A stretch of 64,000 nucleotides of DNA, taken from Rheinheimera sediminis. Lineage in GTDB: Bacteria; Pseudomonadota; Gammaproteobacteria; Enterobacterales; Alteromonadaceae. The stretch spans positions 1 to 64,000 of the forward strand of contig NZ_RZUF01000013.1 in NCBI RefSeq assembly GCF_004005375.1. The letters run 5' to 3'. A program made the position numbers and the translations under genes. The notes beneath the pieces were generated by a model, which made no database searches, was not told the origin of the DNA, and saw nothing but the letters and a program-made list of their open reading frames with translations. Every line of letters begins with the position of its first letter. Position 1 is the first letter of the stretch. Below, piece by piece: positions 1 to 11,173 of the stretch.

Positions 1-13
1 ACACCGAGAGGCT

Positions 14-29
14 AATGGGTGACCCCATT
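14..29 (+). terminator. Short hairpin plus T-rich tract at left edge
   Basis: A 6-bp stem (AATGGG/CCCATT) with a four-base loop is followed on the plus strand by a T-rich tract at 28-39. It could terminate a plus-strand gene lying left of the window. The right arm with its T tract (TGACCCCATTTT) matches the end of the palindromic repeat at 17385-17438, so it may be a worn member of that family. Confidence 0.45.
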
Positions 30-53
30 TTAATTTTTTGCCAAGTTTTTAAG

Positions 54-590
54 TTACAGTGCTATTAATTCGCTCATTAATTGGGTGAGCCAGGTATTCA
101 AACGCTGGTCTGTTTGGTCATACTGATTTTCTTCATCTAATGCTAAACCATAGAACAAGGTACCGTCTGCTGTTGTTGCCTTAGAAGCGATAAAGTCATA
201 GCCCTCAACAGGCCAGAAACCAATGCGAATGCAATCTTGTGGTGCTATGGCTTGATGCAGCATTCCCACGGCATCCTGAAACCACTCTGCATAACCCAGT
301 TGATCGCCCATGCCGTAAATGGCAACAATTTTGCCGCTTAAATCAACACTTTTGATGTCGTCCCAGTGTGCTTCCCAGTCTTCCTGCAACTCACCAAAAT
401 CCCAGGTTGATATGCCTAATATCAGCAAATCATAGTCAGTCATTCGTGTCAGAGGCTGATCTTTAATATTATGAAGTGTTACACTGCTGCCATCAGGCAT
501 GCTCGGGTCGGCGCTTAAAAGCACTTGAATTTTTTCTGCCACTATCTCTGTGTAGCAGGTGGTAGAGCCGTAAAAAAGACCAATTTTCAT
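54..590 (-). CDS. fldB: Flavodoxin FldB
   Basis: This is a 178-residue long-chain flavodoxin, a cytoplasmic FMN-carrying electron donor. The N-terminus MKIGLFYGSTTCYTE carries the phosphate-binding loop of flavodoxins (GSTTxxTE), and the ILGISTWDFGELQEDW segment matches the 50s FMN loop. An upstream in-frame ATG at 659 exists. The start at 590 is preferred because it gives the family's normal N-terminus and length (E. coli FldB is 173 residues), and because a weak promoter-like pair (TTGTTG, 16 bases, TACACT, minus strand 649-622) lies inside the longer version. It is divergent from xerD, as in the fldB-xerD-dsbC-recJ neighbourhood of enterobacteria, and that context favours FldB over FldA. 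Confidence 0.9.
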   Translation of the reverse strand: MKIGLFYGSTTCYTEIVAEKIQVLLSADPSMPDGSSVTLHNIKDQPLTRMTDYDLLILGISTWDFGELQEDWEAHWDDIKSVDLSGKIVAIYGMGDQLGYAEWFQDAVGMLHQAIAPQDCIRIGFWPVEGYDFIASKATTADGTLFYGLALDEENQYDQTDQRLNTWLTQLMSELIAL

Positions 591-684
591 CTGATGGGAC
601 TCAGCATTTTCTGTGGGCTGCAGTGTAGCAGAAGCGTCGAAATCAACAAAGTCAGGCAAAGTAAATTAACCCGGGAGCAGATAC

Positions 685-1590
685 GTGGCGCTAGTGTTGG
701 CCGTTTCAGAACAACAACTGATAAAGGCCTTTTTAGACCAGATCTGGCTGGATAAAGGTGTCAGCGAACATACGTTAAGTGCTTATGGCACAGACTTAAC
801 GAAATTCGCATTATTTTTGCAGCAACAGGGACAGCAACTGGTCTCTGTTGATCAAATGTTGCTCAACAGCTATTTGGCGTTTCGGGTGGATCAGGGCTTT
901 AGTCCACGTAGCACCTCCAGAACCTTAAGCAGTTTGCGACGTTTTTATCGACACCTGCATAAAACTAAACAAATCAGAGAAAATCCATTATCCGAGGTGT
1001 TTAATCCAAAAATTGGCCGCTCTCTACCTAAGACTTTGTCCGAGCATGACGTGGATTTATTGCTTTCCGCGCCTGATGTCAGCGATTTAATTCAATTTCG
1101 TGACAAAGTGATGTTAGAAATTCTCTACGCAGCCGGTCTCCGAGTCTCGGAGCTGGTAGGTTTAACCTTACAGCAAATAAATCTGCGCCAAGGTTTGGTC
1201 AGGGTGACAGGCAAAGGTAAAAAAGAACGGCTGGTCCCTTTGGGTGAAACTGCAGTGGAGTGGCTAGACAATTACCTGAGACAAGGACGTGGCTTGCTGC
1301 TTGATGGACAGAGTGATGTAGTCTTTCCAAGTAGTAGAGGGCAACAAATGACCCGACAAACCTTCTGGCACCGGATTAAATTTTATGCCAAAGTGGCGGG
1401 CATTAGTGCAGAGTTGTCACCGCATACGGTACGGCATGCTTTTGCCACTCATTTATTGAATCATGGCGCAGATTTGCGGGTCGTACAGCTGTTATTGGGG
1501 CATAGCGATTTATCGACCACCCAAATTTATACCCATGTGGCGCAAGCCCGTTTACAAAGTTTACATCAACAACATCATCCCAGAGGCTAG
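685..1590 (+). CDS. xerD: Site-specific tyrosine recombinase XerD
   Basis: XerD acts with XerC at dif to resolve chromosome dimers, under FtsK control. The 301-residue protein has an N-terminal SAM-like core-binding domain (about 12-95) and a C-terminal catalytic domain. The full catalytic set is visible: R153 (AAGLRVSEL), K177 (TGKGKKER), H247 and R250 (HTVRHAF), H273 (LLGHSDL) and nucleophile Y282 (IYTHV). The start is a GTG, with GGGAG about 8 bases upstream. It heads the run xerD-dsbC-recJ-prfB-lysS, all on the plus strand with short gaps. Synteny with fldB and dsbC separates it from XerC. Confidence 0.95.
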   Translation: MALVLAVSEQQLIKAFLDQIWLDKGVSEHTLSAYGTDLTKFALFLQQQGQQLVSVDQMLLNSYLAFRVDQGFSPRSTSRTLSSLRRFYRHLHKTKQIRENPLSEVFNPKIGRSLPKTLSEHDVDLLLSAPDVSDLIQFRDKVMLEILYAAGLRVSELVGLTLQQINLRQGLVRVTGKGKKERLVPLGETAVEWLDNYLRQGRGLLLDGQSDVVFPSSRGQQMTRQTFWHRIKFYAKVAGISAELSPHTVRHAFATHLLNHGADLRVVQLLLGHSDLSTTQIYTHVAQARLQSLHQQHHPRG

Positions 1591-1611
1591 CTTTGGGTTC
1601 AGGAAATACAG

Positions 1612-2319
1612 ATGAAGAAGTTTAGCTACCTCGCCGTAATGGCTGCCTTTTTAAGTACCGGATTAACAGCTCAGGTCAGTTTGCCTGAAGTGAATAAAGC
1701 CTTCTCTGAAGTGGGTTTAAATGTCAAAGCTGTAGCTGAATCGACAGTGCCAGGCATGTTGCAGGTACAAACCGACAAAGGCTTATTTTTTATGTCAGAA
1801 AATAAGCAGTATCTGTTTGAGGGCAATATTTACGATTTAAAAACCAAAAAGCTGGTGAATGAAGACATTCTGAAAGATATCCGTAAAGCGGGTGTTAAAG
1901 AATTTAACGACTCAGCAATTGAGTTTAAAGCGGCTGATGAAAAATACGTGGTGCATGTATTTACTGACACCAGTTGCGGTTATTGCCGTAAGTTACATAA
2001 TGAAATGGCCGACCTGAACAAAGCTGGTATTACAGTGCGTTATCTGGCGTTCCCTCGGGGTGGTATACAGTCTGCGACTTACGATGAATTGCAATCCATC
2101 TGGTGTGCGAAAGACACCCAACAGGCGATGACTGACGGTAAAGCCGGTAAAGCGGTAAAACAAGCCAGTTGCAAGAACACTGTGGCTCAGCAGTATGAAC
2201 TTGGCCAGAGCTTTGGTATCAATGGTACTCCGGCATTAATTCTACCTGATGGTCGTTTAATTCCAGGATACCAACCAGCAGCAGCATTAGCTGCCACCTT
2301 GAGTCAAGAAGCGCCCTAA
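1612..2319 (+). CDS. dsbC: Thiol:disulfide interchange protein DsbC
   Basis: A periplasmic protein-disulfide isomerase of 235 residues. It has a signal peptide (MKKFSYLAVMAAFLSTGLTAQ), an N-terminal dimerisation domain (about 22-85) and a C-terminal thioredoxin fold. The redox motif is C122-G-Y-C125 (SCGYCRK), exactly the DsbC CGYC, and a cis-Pro loop is visible as GINGTPAL. A second cysteine pair (IWCAKD, ASCKN) corresponds to the structural disulfide of the family. It begins 21 bases after xerD and ends 12 bases before recJ. Confidence 0.95.
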   Translation: MKKFSYLAVMAAFLSTGLTAQVSLPEVNKAFSEVGLNVKAVAESTVPGMLQVQTDKGLFFMSENKQYLFEGNIYDLKTKKLVNEDILKDIRKAGVKEFNDSAIEFKAADEKYVVHVFTDTSCGYCRKLHNEMADLNKAGITVRYLAFPRGGIQSATYDELQSIWCAKDTQQAMTDGKAGKAVKQASCKNTVAQQYELGQSFGINGTPALILPDGRLIPGYQPAAALAATLSQEAP

Positions 2320-2331
2320 GCAGGTTTCAGT

Positions 2332-4062
2332 TTGAGTATCACTAAAGCAATACAACGCCGGTCTGTGCCGGCTATTTCGTCTGAATTGGCGCAGTACCAC
2401 CCGGTGATCCAGCGTATTTACGCCAGCCGCGGTATTGAAAGCTCACTGCAACTGGCGCGAGGTGCCGCTCAGTTACTGCCTTTTACTTTGCTTAAAGGCA
2501 TGACTGCTGCCGTTGCTTTGTTGGTTGATGCGTTGCAGCAGCAACAGCACATTGTCATAGTTGGCGACTTTGATGCCGACGGTGCCACCAGCACAGCCAC
2601 TTTGCTGACCGGCTTAAAAAGCCTGGGTTTTAAGCATGTGGAGTATCTGGTGCCCAACCGTTTTGAATACGGTTATGGCTTGTCTGTCGAGATGGCAGAA
2701 ATTGCTGTGGCTCAGGGCGCTCAGCTGATAGTGACTGTCGACAATGGTATTTCAGCGATAGACGGTATAGCGCTGGCGAAAAAAATGGGCGTGAAAGTGC
2801 TGGTCACAGACCACCATTTAGCTGGCAATGAACTACCGGATGCTGACGCTATCGTCAATCCAAACCAGCCGGGTTGTGACTTTCCCAGTAAGCAGCTGGC
2901 TGGTGTAGGGGTGGCCTTTTATCTGTTGTTAGCGCTGCGTGCTGAACTTCGTACTCAAGGTTATTTTACTGAAACTCAGCCTGAACCTAATTTAGCTGAT
3001 CTATTGGATCTGGTGGCTTTAGGCACAGTTGCTGATGTAGTGCCACTGGATACCAATAACAGAATTCTGGTGTATCAAGGCCTACAACGTATTCGTAGCG
3101 GTAAAGCAAGACCAGGTATTGTCGCACTGATGGATGTTGCCAACCGTAAAGCGGAGAAACTGACAGCCCAGGATTTTGGTTTTGCCTTAGCGCCGCGCTT
3201 AAATGCTGCCGGGCGTTTAGACGATATGGGGCTTGGTATCAGCTGTTTATTAGCGCCTGATTTGCCCCGCGCCCGTATGTACGCCGCGGAGCTTGACAGT
3301 TTAAACGTTGAGCGCCGTGAAATAGAGCAGGGCATGCAGCAGGAAGCGCAAGCTTATCTGCAGCGTCTGTCTTTTGCTGCTGAAGAGTTGCCTGATGCCT
3401 TGTGTTTGTATCAAAGCGATTGGCATCAGGGCGTGATAGGTATTCTGGCTGGCCGGATTAAAGAGCAATACCACAGACCTGTACTGGTGTTTGCACAAGG
3501 CGATGCAGGCGAGCTGAAAGGTTCAGCCCGTTCTATTCCCGGCCTGCATATTCGCGATTTATTGGATGAAGTCTCTACCCAATACCCAGGCCTGATTAAA
3601 AAGTTTGGTGGCCATGCCATGGCGGCTGGTTTAACTATTGCCGAAGAGCGGTTTGAAACTTTTAAGCTGGCGCTGAATTTTGTCGCCAAAAAGTATCTAA
3701 CCCCTGAGCTTTTGACCGCAGTACTCTTTACTGACGGAGATTTGAGCAGTGATTGTTTGTCTGTACCTTTTGCCCAGCTGTTACAACAGGCTGGACCTTG
3801 GGGGCAAGCTTTTCCTGAGCCGGTATTTGAAGGGGTATTTATCATACGCCAACAACGTCTGCTGGCGGATAAACACCTGAAACTGATGCTGGAGTCCAGT
3901 GATGGTAATCTGGTCGATGCCATCTGGTTTAATGCCGACAACAAAGCCTGGCCTGATGCCAACGTCAAAAAAATCCGCGTGGCTTATCAGCTCGATATCA
4001 ACGACTACCGTGACCAGCAGTCTGTGCAGTTGATTGTCCGGTTGATTGAAAAAATCTGTTAG
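2332..4062 (+). CDS. recJ: Single-stranded-DNA-specific exonuclease RecJ
   Basis: A 5'-3' ssDNA exonuclease used in recombination, mismatch repair and base-excision repair. It is 576 residues long, matching the E. coli protein (577). DHH-family motifs are present: GDFDADGATS (about 81-90), VTVDNG, TDHHL and a DHHA1 glycine-rich stretch KFGGHAMAAG near residue 427. A C-terminal OB-like domain follows. The start is TTG, because no ATG or GTG gives the expected N-terminus; an AGGT lies just upstream. It follows dsbC and precedes prfB, the classic order. Confidence 0.95.
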   Translation: MSITKAIQRRSVPAISSELAQYHPVIQRIYASRGIESSLQLARGAAQLLPFTLLKGMTAAVALLVDALQQQQHIVIVGDFDADGATSTATLLTGLKSLGFKHVEYLVPNRFEYGYGLSVEMAEIAVAQGAQLIVTVDNGISAIDGIALAKKMGVKVLVTDHHLAGNELPDADAIVNPNQPGCDFPSKQLAGVGVAFYLLLALRAELRTQGYFTETQPEPNLADLLDLVALGTVADVVPLDTNNRILVYQGLQRIRSGKARPGIVALMDVANRKAEKLTAQDFGFALAPRLNAAGRLDDMGLGISCLLAPDLPRARMYAAELDSLNVERREIEQGMQQEAQAYLQRLSFAAEELPDALCLYQSDWHQGVIGILAGRIKEQYHRPVLVFAQGDAGELKGSARSIPGLHIRDLLDEVSTQYPGLIKKFGGHAMAAGLTIAEERFETFKLALNFVAKKYLTPELLTAVLFTDGDLSSDCLSVPFAQLLQQAGPWGQAFPEPVFEGVFIIRQQRLLADKHLKLMLESSDGNLVDAIWFNADNKAWPDANVKKIRVAYQLDINDYRDQQSVQLIVRLIEKIC

Positions 4063-4075
4063 TTCCATGCTAAAC

Positions 4076-4116
4076 GGATCCTGCACAGCTTATGTTGCAA
4101 AGCCAGTGCAGGATCC
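4076..4116 (+). repeat. 11-bp inverted repeat between recJ and prfB
   Basis: GGATCCTGCAC (4076-4086) and GTGCAGGATCC (4106-4116) form a perfect 11-bp stem around a 19-base loop. No T tract follows. It may be a weak or Rho-assisted terminator for recJ, or an mRNA 3'-end stabiliser. A TACAAT hexamer at 4175-4180 could be the -10 of a prfB promoter, though no good -35 accompanies it. Confidence 0.5.
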
Positions 4117-4212
4117 TGTCCAACTCTTTCAACAGAAAATCGTCGGGATGGCTGCATGTCTGCGGAAAAATTGCTACAATCGCCACCAATTTTTTTCTAA
4201 GCGCCTTAAATC

Positions 4213-5311
4213 ATGTTTGAAGTAAATCCGGTATACAACGCCATTAAAGACCTGACTGAACGCACCAATGTGCTTCGGGGGTATCTTTGACTACGACGCC
4301 AAAAAAGAAAAGCTAGAAGAAGTCAGCCGTGAGCTGGAAGATTCTGCCGTCTGGAACAACCCCGAAAATGCACAGGCATTAGGTAAAGAACGTTCAGCGC
4401 TGGAACAGATTGTCGGCACCATAGACAAACTGGATCAGGGCCTGGAAGACGTGGCTGGCTTAGTGGAGTTAGCGGTTGAAGCCGAAGACGAAGATACCTT
4501 TCTCGAGGCTCAGGCTGAACTGGCCGATTTAGAATTACAGCTGGCGAAGCTGGAATTCCGTCGTATGTTTTCGGGCAAAAGCGATCCAAGCGATTGTTAC
4601 CTGGATATTCAATCTGGTTCTGGTGGTACAGAAGCTCAGGACTGGGCCAGCATGTTAATGCGTATGTATCTGCGTTGGGGCGAAGCCAAAGGCTTTAAAC
4701 CTGAGTTATACGAAGTGACAGACGGCGACGTGGCAGGCATCAAAGGTTGTACCATCAAATTTACCGGCGAATATGCTTATGGCTGGTTACGTACTGAAAC
4801 TGGTGTACACCGTTTAGTGCGTAAAAGCCCGTTTGACTCAGGCAACCGTCGCCATACGTCTTTTGCATCCGTGTTTGTGTCACCAGAAGTGGATGACGAT
4901 ATTGAAATCGAAATCAACCCGGCCGACTTACGGATAGATACCTACCGTGCTTCAGGCGCTGGTGGTCAGCACGTCAACAGAACCGACTCAGCGGTGCGTA
5001 TTACTCACTTACCGACCAATATTGTGGTGCAGTGTCAGAACGACAGATCACAACACAAAAACCGCGATAACGCCTACAAGCAGTTACGCGCCAAGTTGTA
5101 TGAGTTTGAACTGCAAAAACAAAACGCCGAAAAACAAGCACTGGAAGACACCAAGTCGGATATCGGCTGGGGCAGTCAAATCCGCTCTTATGTGCTGGAT
5201 GACTCGCGTATTAAAGACTTACGCACAGGCGTTGAAACCCGCAATACCCAGTCGGTATTGGACGGCGATCTCGACAAATTTATCGAAGCCAGCTTAAAAG
5301 CCGGTTTATAA
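4213..5311 (+). CDS. prfB: Peptide chain release factor 2, programmed +1 frameshift
   Basis: RF2 recognises UAA and UGA stop codons and triggers peptidyl-tRNA hydrolysis. Translation starts at ATG 4213, runs 25 codons to CTT (4285-4287), meets an in-frame TGA (4288-4290), and continues in the +1 frame at GAC (4289), giving 365 residues, the E. coli length. The GGQ motif is at 250-252 (SGAGGQHVN) and the codon-recognition SPF tripeptide is present ([11 protein letters not shown]). Residue 246 is Ala, as in most RF2 proteins rather than the Thr of E. coli K-12. lysS follows 25 bases downstream, the usual prfB-lysS pair. Confidence 0.97.
4277..4291 (+). promoter_or_regulatory. RF2 autoregulatory frameshift site
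   Basis: The site has an internal Shine-Dalgarno-like GGGGG (4277-4281), a 3-base spacer TAT, the slippery CTT (4285-4287) and TGA followed by C. The spacing is identical to the E. coli prfB site. The base before the G run is C where E. coli has A, so the internal SD is CGGGGG. Low RF2 lets the ribosome slip +1 and make more RF2. Confidence 0.95.
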
Positions 5312-5336
5312 TTCAGTGTAAAATCAGGAACTTATC

Positions 5337-6863
5337 ATGTCTGAACAGAATACTCCTATTGAAGAACATCAGGACGTCAATAAACTGATTGCTGAGCGTA
5401 AACATAAGCTGGCCGGATTACGTGAACTGGGTAACCCATTTCCAAATGATTTTCGCCGTGATGCCACTTCCGATCAGATCCATGCCCAGTACGAGCATCT
5501 GAGCAAAGAAGAGCTGGAAGAGAAAAAAGTTCGCGTTACTGTGGCCGGCCGGATTATGTTTCGCCGAGTTATGGGTAAAGCCAGCTTCGCCATTATTCAA
5601 GACGTTGGCGGCAAAATTCAGCTGTATGCTGCATTGAAAAGTTTGCCAGGTGATGTATACGAAGAAGGCTTTAAGAAATGGGATTTAGGCGACATCATAG
5701 GCGGTAGCGGTGTGTTGTTTAAAACTCAGACCGGTGAGCTGACGGTGTGGTTAGACGAAATCCGTTTACTGACCAAAGCCTTGCGTCCACTGCCAGACAA
5801 ATTCCACGGTTTAACTGACCAGGAAGCCTGTTACCGTCAGCGTTATTTAGATTTGATTGTGAACGATCAGTCACGCAAAACCTTTTTAATCCGTTCAAAA
5901 ACTGTGGCCTATATCCGTCAGTTTTTTAACAGCAAAGGCTTCTTAGAAGTAGAAACCCCAATGCTGCAAAGCATTCCAGGTGGTGCTTCGGCTCGTCCTT
6001 TTGAGACGCACCACAATGCGCTGGATATGCAAATGTTCCTGCGTATTGCACCAGAGCTGTATTTAAAGCGTTTAGTGGTCGGTGGTTTTGAAAAAGTATT
6101 TGAGCTGAACCGTAACTTCCGCAACGAAGGCGTTTCCACCCGTCATAACCCAGAATTCACTATGCTGGAATTCTACTGGGCTTATGCCGATTACAACGAC
6201 TTAATGGATATCACTGAAGAGTTATTCCGTGGTCTGGCGCAGTCTGTGCTGGGCACCACTGAAGTGCCTTATCAGGGCAACCTGTTTGACTTCGGCAAAC
6301 CTTTTGCCCGTATGTCAGTGACTGAATCTATTCTGCACTACAACCCTGAAGTGAAAATTGAGCAGTTAACGACCCGTGAAGCTGTGGCTGAATTGGCTAA
6401 GTCGTTAGGCATTGAAGTCAAAGCCAACTATGGCCATGGCCGTATTCTGATGGAAGTCTTTGATGAGCTGGTCGAAACCAAGCTGCAACAACCTACTTTT
6501 ATCACTGAGTACCCGGCTGAGATTTCTCCGCTGGCCCGTCGTAATGATCACAATCCGGAAATCACTGACCGTTTTGAGTTCTTTATCGGTGGTCGTGAAT
6601 TAGGCAATGGTTTTAGCGAATTAAACGATGCTGAAGATCAGGCTGAACGTTTCCGTGAACAGGTTGCGCAAAAAGAAGCCGGTGATGATGAAGCCATGTA
6701 CTACGACGAAGATTTCGTCACAGCTTTGGAACATGGTCTACCTCCAACTGCAGGTCAGGGTATTGGTATCGACCGTCTGGTGATGTTACTGGCCGATGCG
6801 CCAAGTATCCGTGACGTCATTCTGTTCCCGCATATGCGTCATAGCGATAAACAGGGTTCGTAA
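5337..6863 (+). CDS. lysS: Lysyl-tRNA synthetase, class II
   Basis: It charges tRNA-Lys in the cytoplasm. The 508-residue protein has an N-terminal OB-fold anticodon-binding domain (about 65-150) and a class II catalytic core. Motif 2 is visible as [18 protein letters not shown], and motif 3 as [18 protein letters not shown] near the C-terminus. CAGGAACTT before the ATG serves as ribosome-binding site. It is probably cotranscribed with prfB and ends in a strong hairpin terminator (6873-6900). Confidence 0.97.
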   Translation: MSEQNTPIEEHQDVNKLIAERKHKLAGLRELGNPFPNDFRRDATSDQIHAQYEHLSKEELEEKKVRVTVAGRIMFRRVMGKASFAIIQDVGGKIQLYAALKSLPGDVYEEGFKKWDLGDIIGGSGVLFKTQTGELTVWLDEIRLLTKALRPLPDKFHGLTDQEACYRQRYLDLIVNDQSRKTFLIRSKTVAYIRQFFNSKGFLEVETPMLQSIPGGASARPFETHHNALDMQMFLRIAPELYLKRLVVGGFEKVFELNRNFRNEGVSTRHNPEFTMLEFYWAYADYNDLMDITEELFRGLAQSVLGTTEVPYQGNLFDFGKPFARMSVTESILHYNPEVKIEQLTTREAVAELAKSLGIEVKANYGHGRILMEVFDELVETKLQQPTFITEYPAEISPLARRNDHNPEITDRFEFFIGGRELGNGFSELNDAEDQAERFREQVAQKEAGDDEAMYYDEDFVTALEHGLPPTAGQGIGIDRLVMLLADAPSIRDVILFPHMRHSDKQGS

Positions 6864-6872
6864 CAGGTACCC

Positions 6873-6904
6873 AACAAAGGCAGCGCAAGCTGCCTTTGTT
6901 TTAT
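6873..6904 (+). terminator. lysS terminator
   Basis: A perfect 12-bp stem (6873-6884 with 6889-6900) is closed by the stable GNRA tetraloop GCAA. The distal arm is T-rich and followed by TTAT. It lies 10 bases after the lysS stop. Confidence 0.85.
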
Positions 6905-6974
6905 CGTTTTTAGCCAAAATCTAAGCCCATAATTGCGCTTTATTGATTTATTCTGTTTTTATCCAGCCTTTTGA

Positions 6975-7003
6975 TTGAGCGACAAGCCGCCCTTTGTTAT
7001 AAT
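6975..7003 (+). promoter_or_regulatory. pyrG sigma-70 promoter with C-tract start
   Basis: TTGAGC (6975-6980), a 17-base spacer and a perfect TATAAT (6998-7003) form a strong promoter. The predicted start, near 7010, falls inside a run of six C (7006-7011). The roughly 50-base leader ends in the Shine-Dalgarno AGGGG (7051-7055), to which that C run is complementary. Confidence 0.8.
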
Positions 7004-7026
7004 TTCCCCCCGTCCTAAGTTCGTAA

Positions 7027-8697
<1,671 letters not shown>

Positions 8698-8704
8698 TTT
8701 GATT

Positions 8705-8735
8705 AAAGCCGGGCCTCACAGTCCGGCTTTTGTTT
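8705..8735 (+). terminator. pyrG-eno intergenic terminator
   Basis: AAAGCCGG (8705-8712) pairs with CCGGCTTT (8723-8730), followed by TTGTTT. It sits only 7 bases past the pyrG stop and 24 before the eno start, so it may only attenuate readthrough into eno. Confidence 0.7.
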
Positions 8736-8758
8736 ATGCAGCATATAAGGGGATTTAC

Positions 8759-10054
8759 ATGTCTGAGATCGTCAATATTATCGCCCGTGAGATCATGGAT
8801 TCACGCGGTAACCCAACTGTAGAAGCCGACGTTTTCCTGGCCAGTGGTGCCATGGGGCGTGGCTGTGCGCCATCAGGTGCTTCTACCGGTACCCGTGAAG
8901 CTTTAGAACTGCGTGATGGCGATAAAAGCCGTTATTTGGGTAAAGGCGTGCGTACTGCAGTAGCCAATATCGATGGCCCAATCAAAGCCGCTTTACTGGG
9001 TAAAAGTGCCTATAAACAAGCTGAAGTGGACCAGATCATGATCGACCTGGACGGCACTGAGTCTAAGTCTAAATTAGGCGCAAACGCTATTCTGGCTGTG
9101 TCTTTAGCTGTAGCCCGCGCAGCTGCTGCTGACAAAAAAATCCCACTGTATCAGCACATTGCTGACTTAAACGGCACACCTGGCCTGTATTCCATGCCAG
9201 TACCTATGATGAATATCATCAACGGTGGTGAGCATGCGGATAACAACGTTGATATTCAGGAGTTTATGGTGCAGCCTGTGGGCGCTAAAACTTTCGCTGA
9301 AGCTCTGCGTATGGGCGCCGAAATTTTCCACCAGCTGAAAAAAGAACTGCACAGCCAGGGCTTAAACACAGCTGTAGGTGATGAAGGTGGTTTTGCTCCG
9401 GATCTGAAATCAAACGAAGAAGCTTTAACTGTGATTTCTAAAGCAGTGGCTTCAGCTGGTTATGAGCTGAACAAAGACATCACTTTAGCCTTAGACTGTG
9501 CTGCCTCTGAGTTTTATGTCGATGGTAAATACAAACTGTCTGGCGAAGGCAAAGAATTCACTTCTTATGAATTCAATGACTTCCTGGCCGGTTTAGCCAG
9601 TCGTTTCCCTATCATTTCTATTGAAGACGGCTTAGACGAGTCGGATTGGGATGGCTGGAAAGACATGACCAATAAAATGGGCGATAAAATCCAGCTAGTG
9701 GGCGACGATTTATTCGTGACTAACACCAAGATCCTGACCCGTGGTATTGAGCAGGGCATTGGTAACTCCATCCTGATCAAATTTAACCAAATCGGTAGTT
9801 TAACTGAAACTTTAGCCGCTATTAAAATGGCAAAAGACGCGGGTTTCACTGCAGTGATTTCACACCGTTCAGGCGAAACTGAAGATTCCTTTATTGCTGA
9901 CTTAGCTGTAGGTACAGCTGCTGGTCAAATCAAAACAGGTTCTTTATGCCGTTCAGACCGCGTGTCTAAGTACAACCAATTACTGCGTATTGAGCAGGAG
10001 TTAGGTGCTAAAGCGCCGTATCGTGGCCGCGTAGAAATTAAAGGTCAGGTGTAA
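8759..10054 (+). CDS. eno: Enolase
   Basis: It interconverts 2-phosphoglycerate and phosphoenolpyruvate in glycolysis, and in enterobacteria is also a degradosome subunit. The protein is 431 residues (E. coli 432). The N-terminus [21 protein letters not shown], the metal ligands ([24 protein letters not shown]) and the catalytic SHRSGETED loop are all visible. The reading frame is open upstream to 8561, but ATG 8759 is chosen because AAGGGGA precedes it and the family N-terminus begins there. The upstream extension would overlap pyrG. Confidence 0.97.
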   Translation: MSEIVNIIAREIMDSRGNPTVEADVFLASGAMGRGCAPSGASTGTREALELRDGDKSRYLGKGVRTAVANIDGPIKAALLGKSAYKQAEVDQIMIDLDGTESKSKLGANAILAVSLAVARAAAADKKIPLYQHIADLNGTPGLYSMPVPMMNIINGGEHADNNVDIQEFMVQPVGAKTFAEALRMGAEIFHQLKKELHSQGLNTAVGDEGGFAPDLKSNEEALTVISKAVASAGYELNKDITLALDCAASEFYVDGKYKLSGEGKEFTSYEFNDFLAGLASRFPIISIEDGLDESDWDGWKDMTNKMGDKIQLVGDDLFVTNTKILTRGIEQGIGNSILIKFNQIGSLTETLAAIKMAKDAGFTAVISHRSGETEDSFIADLAVGTAAGQIKTGSLCRSDRVSKYNQLLRIEQELGAKAPYRGRVEIKGQV

Positions 10055-10074
10055 GCCAGGCCAGATAAACTGAA

Positions 10075-10107
10075 CAAGGGGTCAGGGTCTGTCATTCAGA
10101 CCCCTTG
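10075..10107 (+). repeat. Palindromic GGGGTC repeat after eno
   Basis: CAAGGGGTC (10075-10083) pairs with GACCCCTTG (10099-10107). An alternative inner stem, GGGTCTG (10085-10091) with CAGACCC (10097-10103), overlaps it. The GGGGTCAG/GACCCC signature is shared with the elements at 17385-17438 and 58880-58918. It lies 20 bases after the eno stop and could act as a terminator, although the T tract is poor. Confidence 0.6.
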
Positions 10108-10139
10108 ATTGGTTTTGCTCCCTTGATTACCATCAACGG

Positions 10140-10784
10140 ATGAAAAAACATTCAGCCGATCAACATCAGCTGTGGCATGGCCCGGCGCAGGACCTGACTT
10201 ATACAGAGCTTTGTAATGCTTTGTATGAACGGGAGTTGATGCGTTATGCCAAAACTGCCCCCGAGTTTTTAGCTGGTCTTCCTAAAAAAATCGCCAGTTT
10301 ACCTTTTTATATCCGCCGCGCTGCCAGCAGTATTTTGTCGCATAAATCTCCGCTTGAAATCGATAGCCAGAATGCCAGTTGGATGGGACGCCAAAGTCCA
10401 CAATGTCCGGCCAAAGAGCAGGGCATAGAGCAAATTGAACAGTTTTATTTGAAACACAACAAACTGGCTTTATTAGTCCCTGTGTACCAAAACCAGCAGT
10501 CGCAGGAAACCGTCTGGCTGGATTCAGTGGATGAAATTGATTTGGCAGGGCAAAGGTTACACTGTAACGAACATGGCTGGTTTAGTTTTAACGGCACCCC
10601 TCTTACTGACGAAAACAGTGATAAATTCCTGCTTAAGCCGACAAAAAGCTTAATGACGGCAGCTTGTTGCGGTCATCAATGGCTAAACGGCGAGCGCAAA
10701 AGCCCACGAGTGCTGAGTTTAAGAGAATTATTGTTGGCAAGCCGGCTGAATTGGCAGAACTTCGCTAAACCTTTTCAACCTTAA
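10140..10784 (+). CDS. Hypothetical protein, 214 residues
   Basis: I do not recognise this protein. It has no signal peptide or membrane segment, so it is probably cytoplasmic. The first half is basic and helical (LCNALYERELMRYAKTAPEF, then KKIASLPFYIRRAASSIL). A central part looks like beta structure (KLALLVPVYQ, then TVWLDSVDEIDLAGQRLHC), followed by a Cys/His cluster (TAACCGHQW). The ribosome-binding site is weak. It stands between eno and ftsB, in the same direction, with hairpins on its upstream side. Codon usage resembles its neighbours, so I take it as a real gene. Confidence 0.75.
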   Translation: MKKHSADQHQLWHGPAQDLTYTELCNALYERELMRYAKTAPEFLAGLPKKIASLPFYIRRAASSILSHKSPLEIDSQNASWMGRQSPQCPAKEQGIEQIEQFYLKHNKLALLVPVYQNQQSQETVWLDSVDEIDLAGQRLHCNEHGWFSFNGTPLTDENSDKFLLKPTKSLMTAACCGHQWLNGERKSPRVLSLRELLLASRLNWQNFAKPFQP

Positions 10785-10888
10785 GCCGCTTTTTTCCGCA
10801 GCAAGCCTTTGTTTTCGGCTTTATTAGGGCTTTCCAGTCAGGCCGATAAGCTTCATAATACTATTGTGTATTTATTTTTTGGTTCGTT

Positions 10889-11173
10889 ATGCGCCTGTTA
10901 GTTTTACTGCTATTTATACTGCTTGCAGCACTTCAGCACCGCTTATGGCTTGGCCAGCATAGCGTGATGGAGTATTGGGCGCATAAAACTGAATTGGCGA
11001 AGATGGAACAACAAAATGAGGTCCTGGCGAAACGCAATAAATTGCTTAAAGCAGATGTGACTGACCTGCAAATAGGGCTGGATGCGATTGAAGAGCGCGC
11101 CCGCAACGAATTAGGTTTGATCGGACAAGACGAAGTATTTTTTCGGATTATTACCCCGCTGGATAAAAAATGA
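10889..11173 (+). CDS. ftsB: Cell division protein FtsB
   Basis: A small bitopic inner-membrane protein of the FtsQ-FtsL-FtsB divisome subcomplex. The 94 residues comprise a short cytoplasmic start, one membrane helix (about 3-20, LLVLLLFILLAALQ) and a periplasmic coiled coil (about 30-65). The conserved tail follows (IEERARNELGLIGQDEVFFR). The stop overlaps the ispD start by 4 bases (ATGA), so the two are translationally coupled. The ftsB-ispD-ispF order is standard. Confidence 0.95.
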   Translation: MRLLVLLLFILLAALQHRLWLGQHSVMEYWAHKTELAKMEQQNEVLAKRNKLLKADVTDLQIGLDAIEERARNELGLIGQDEVFFRIITPLDKK

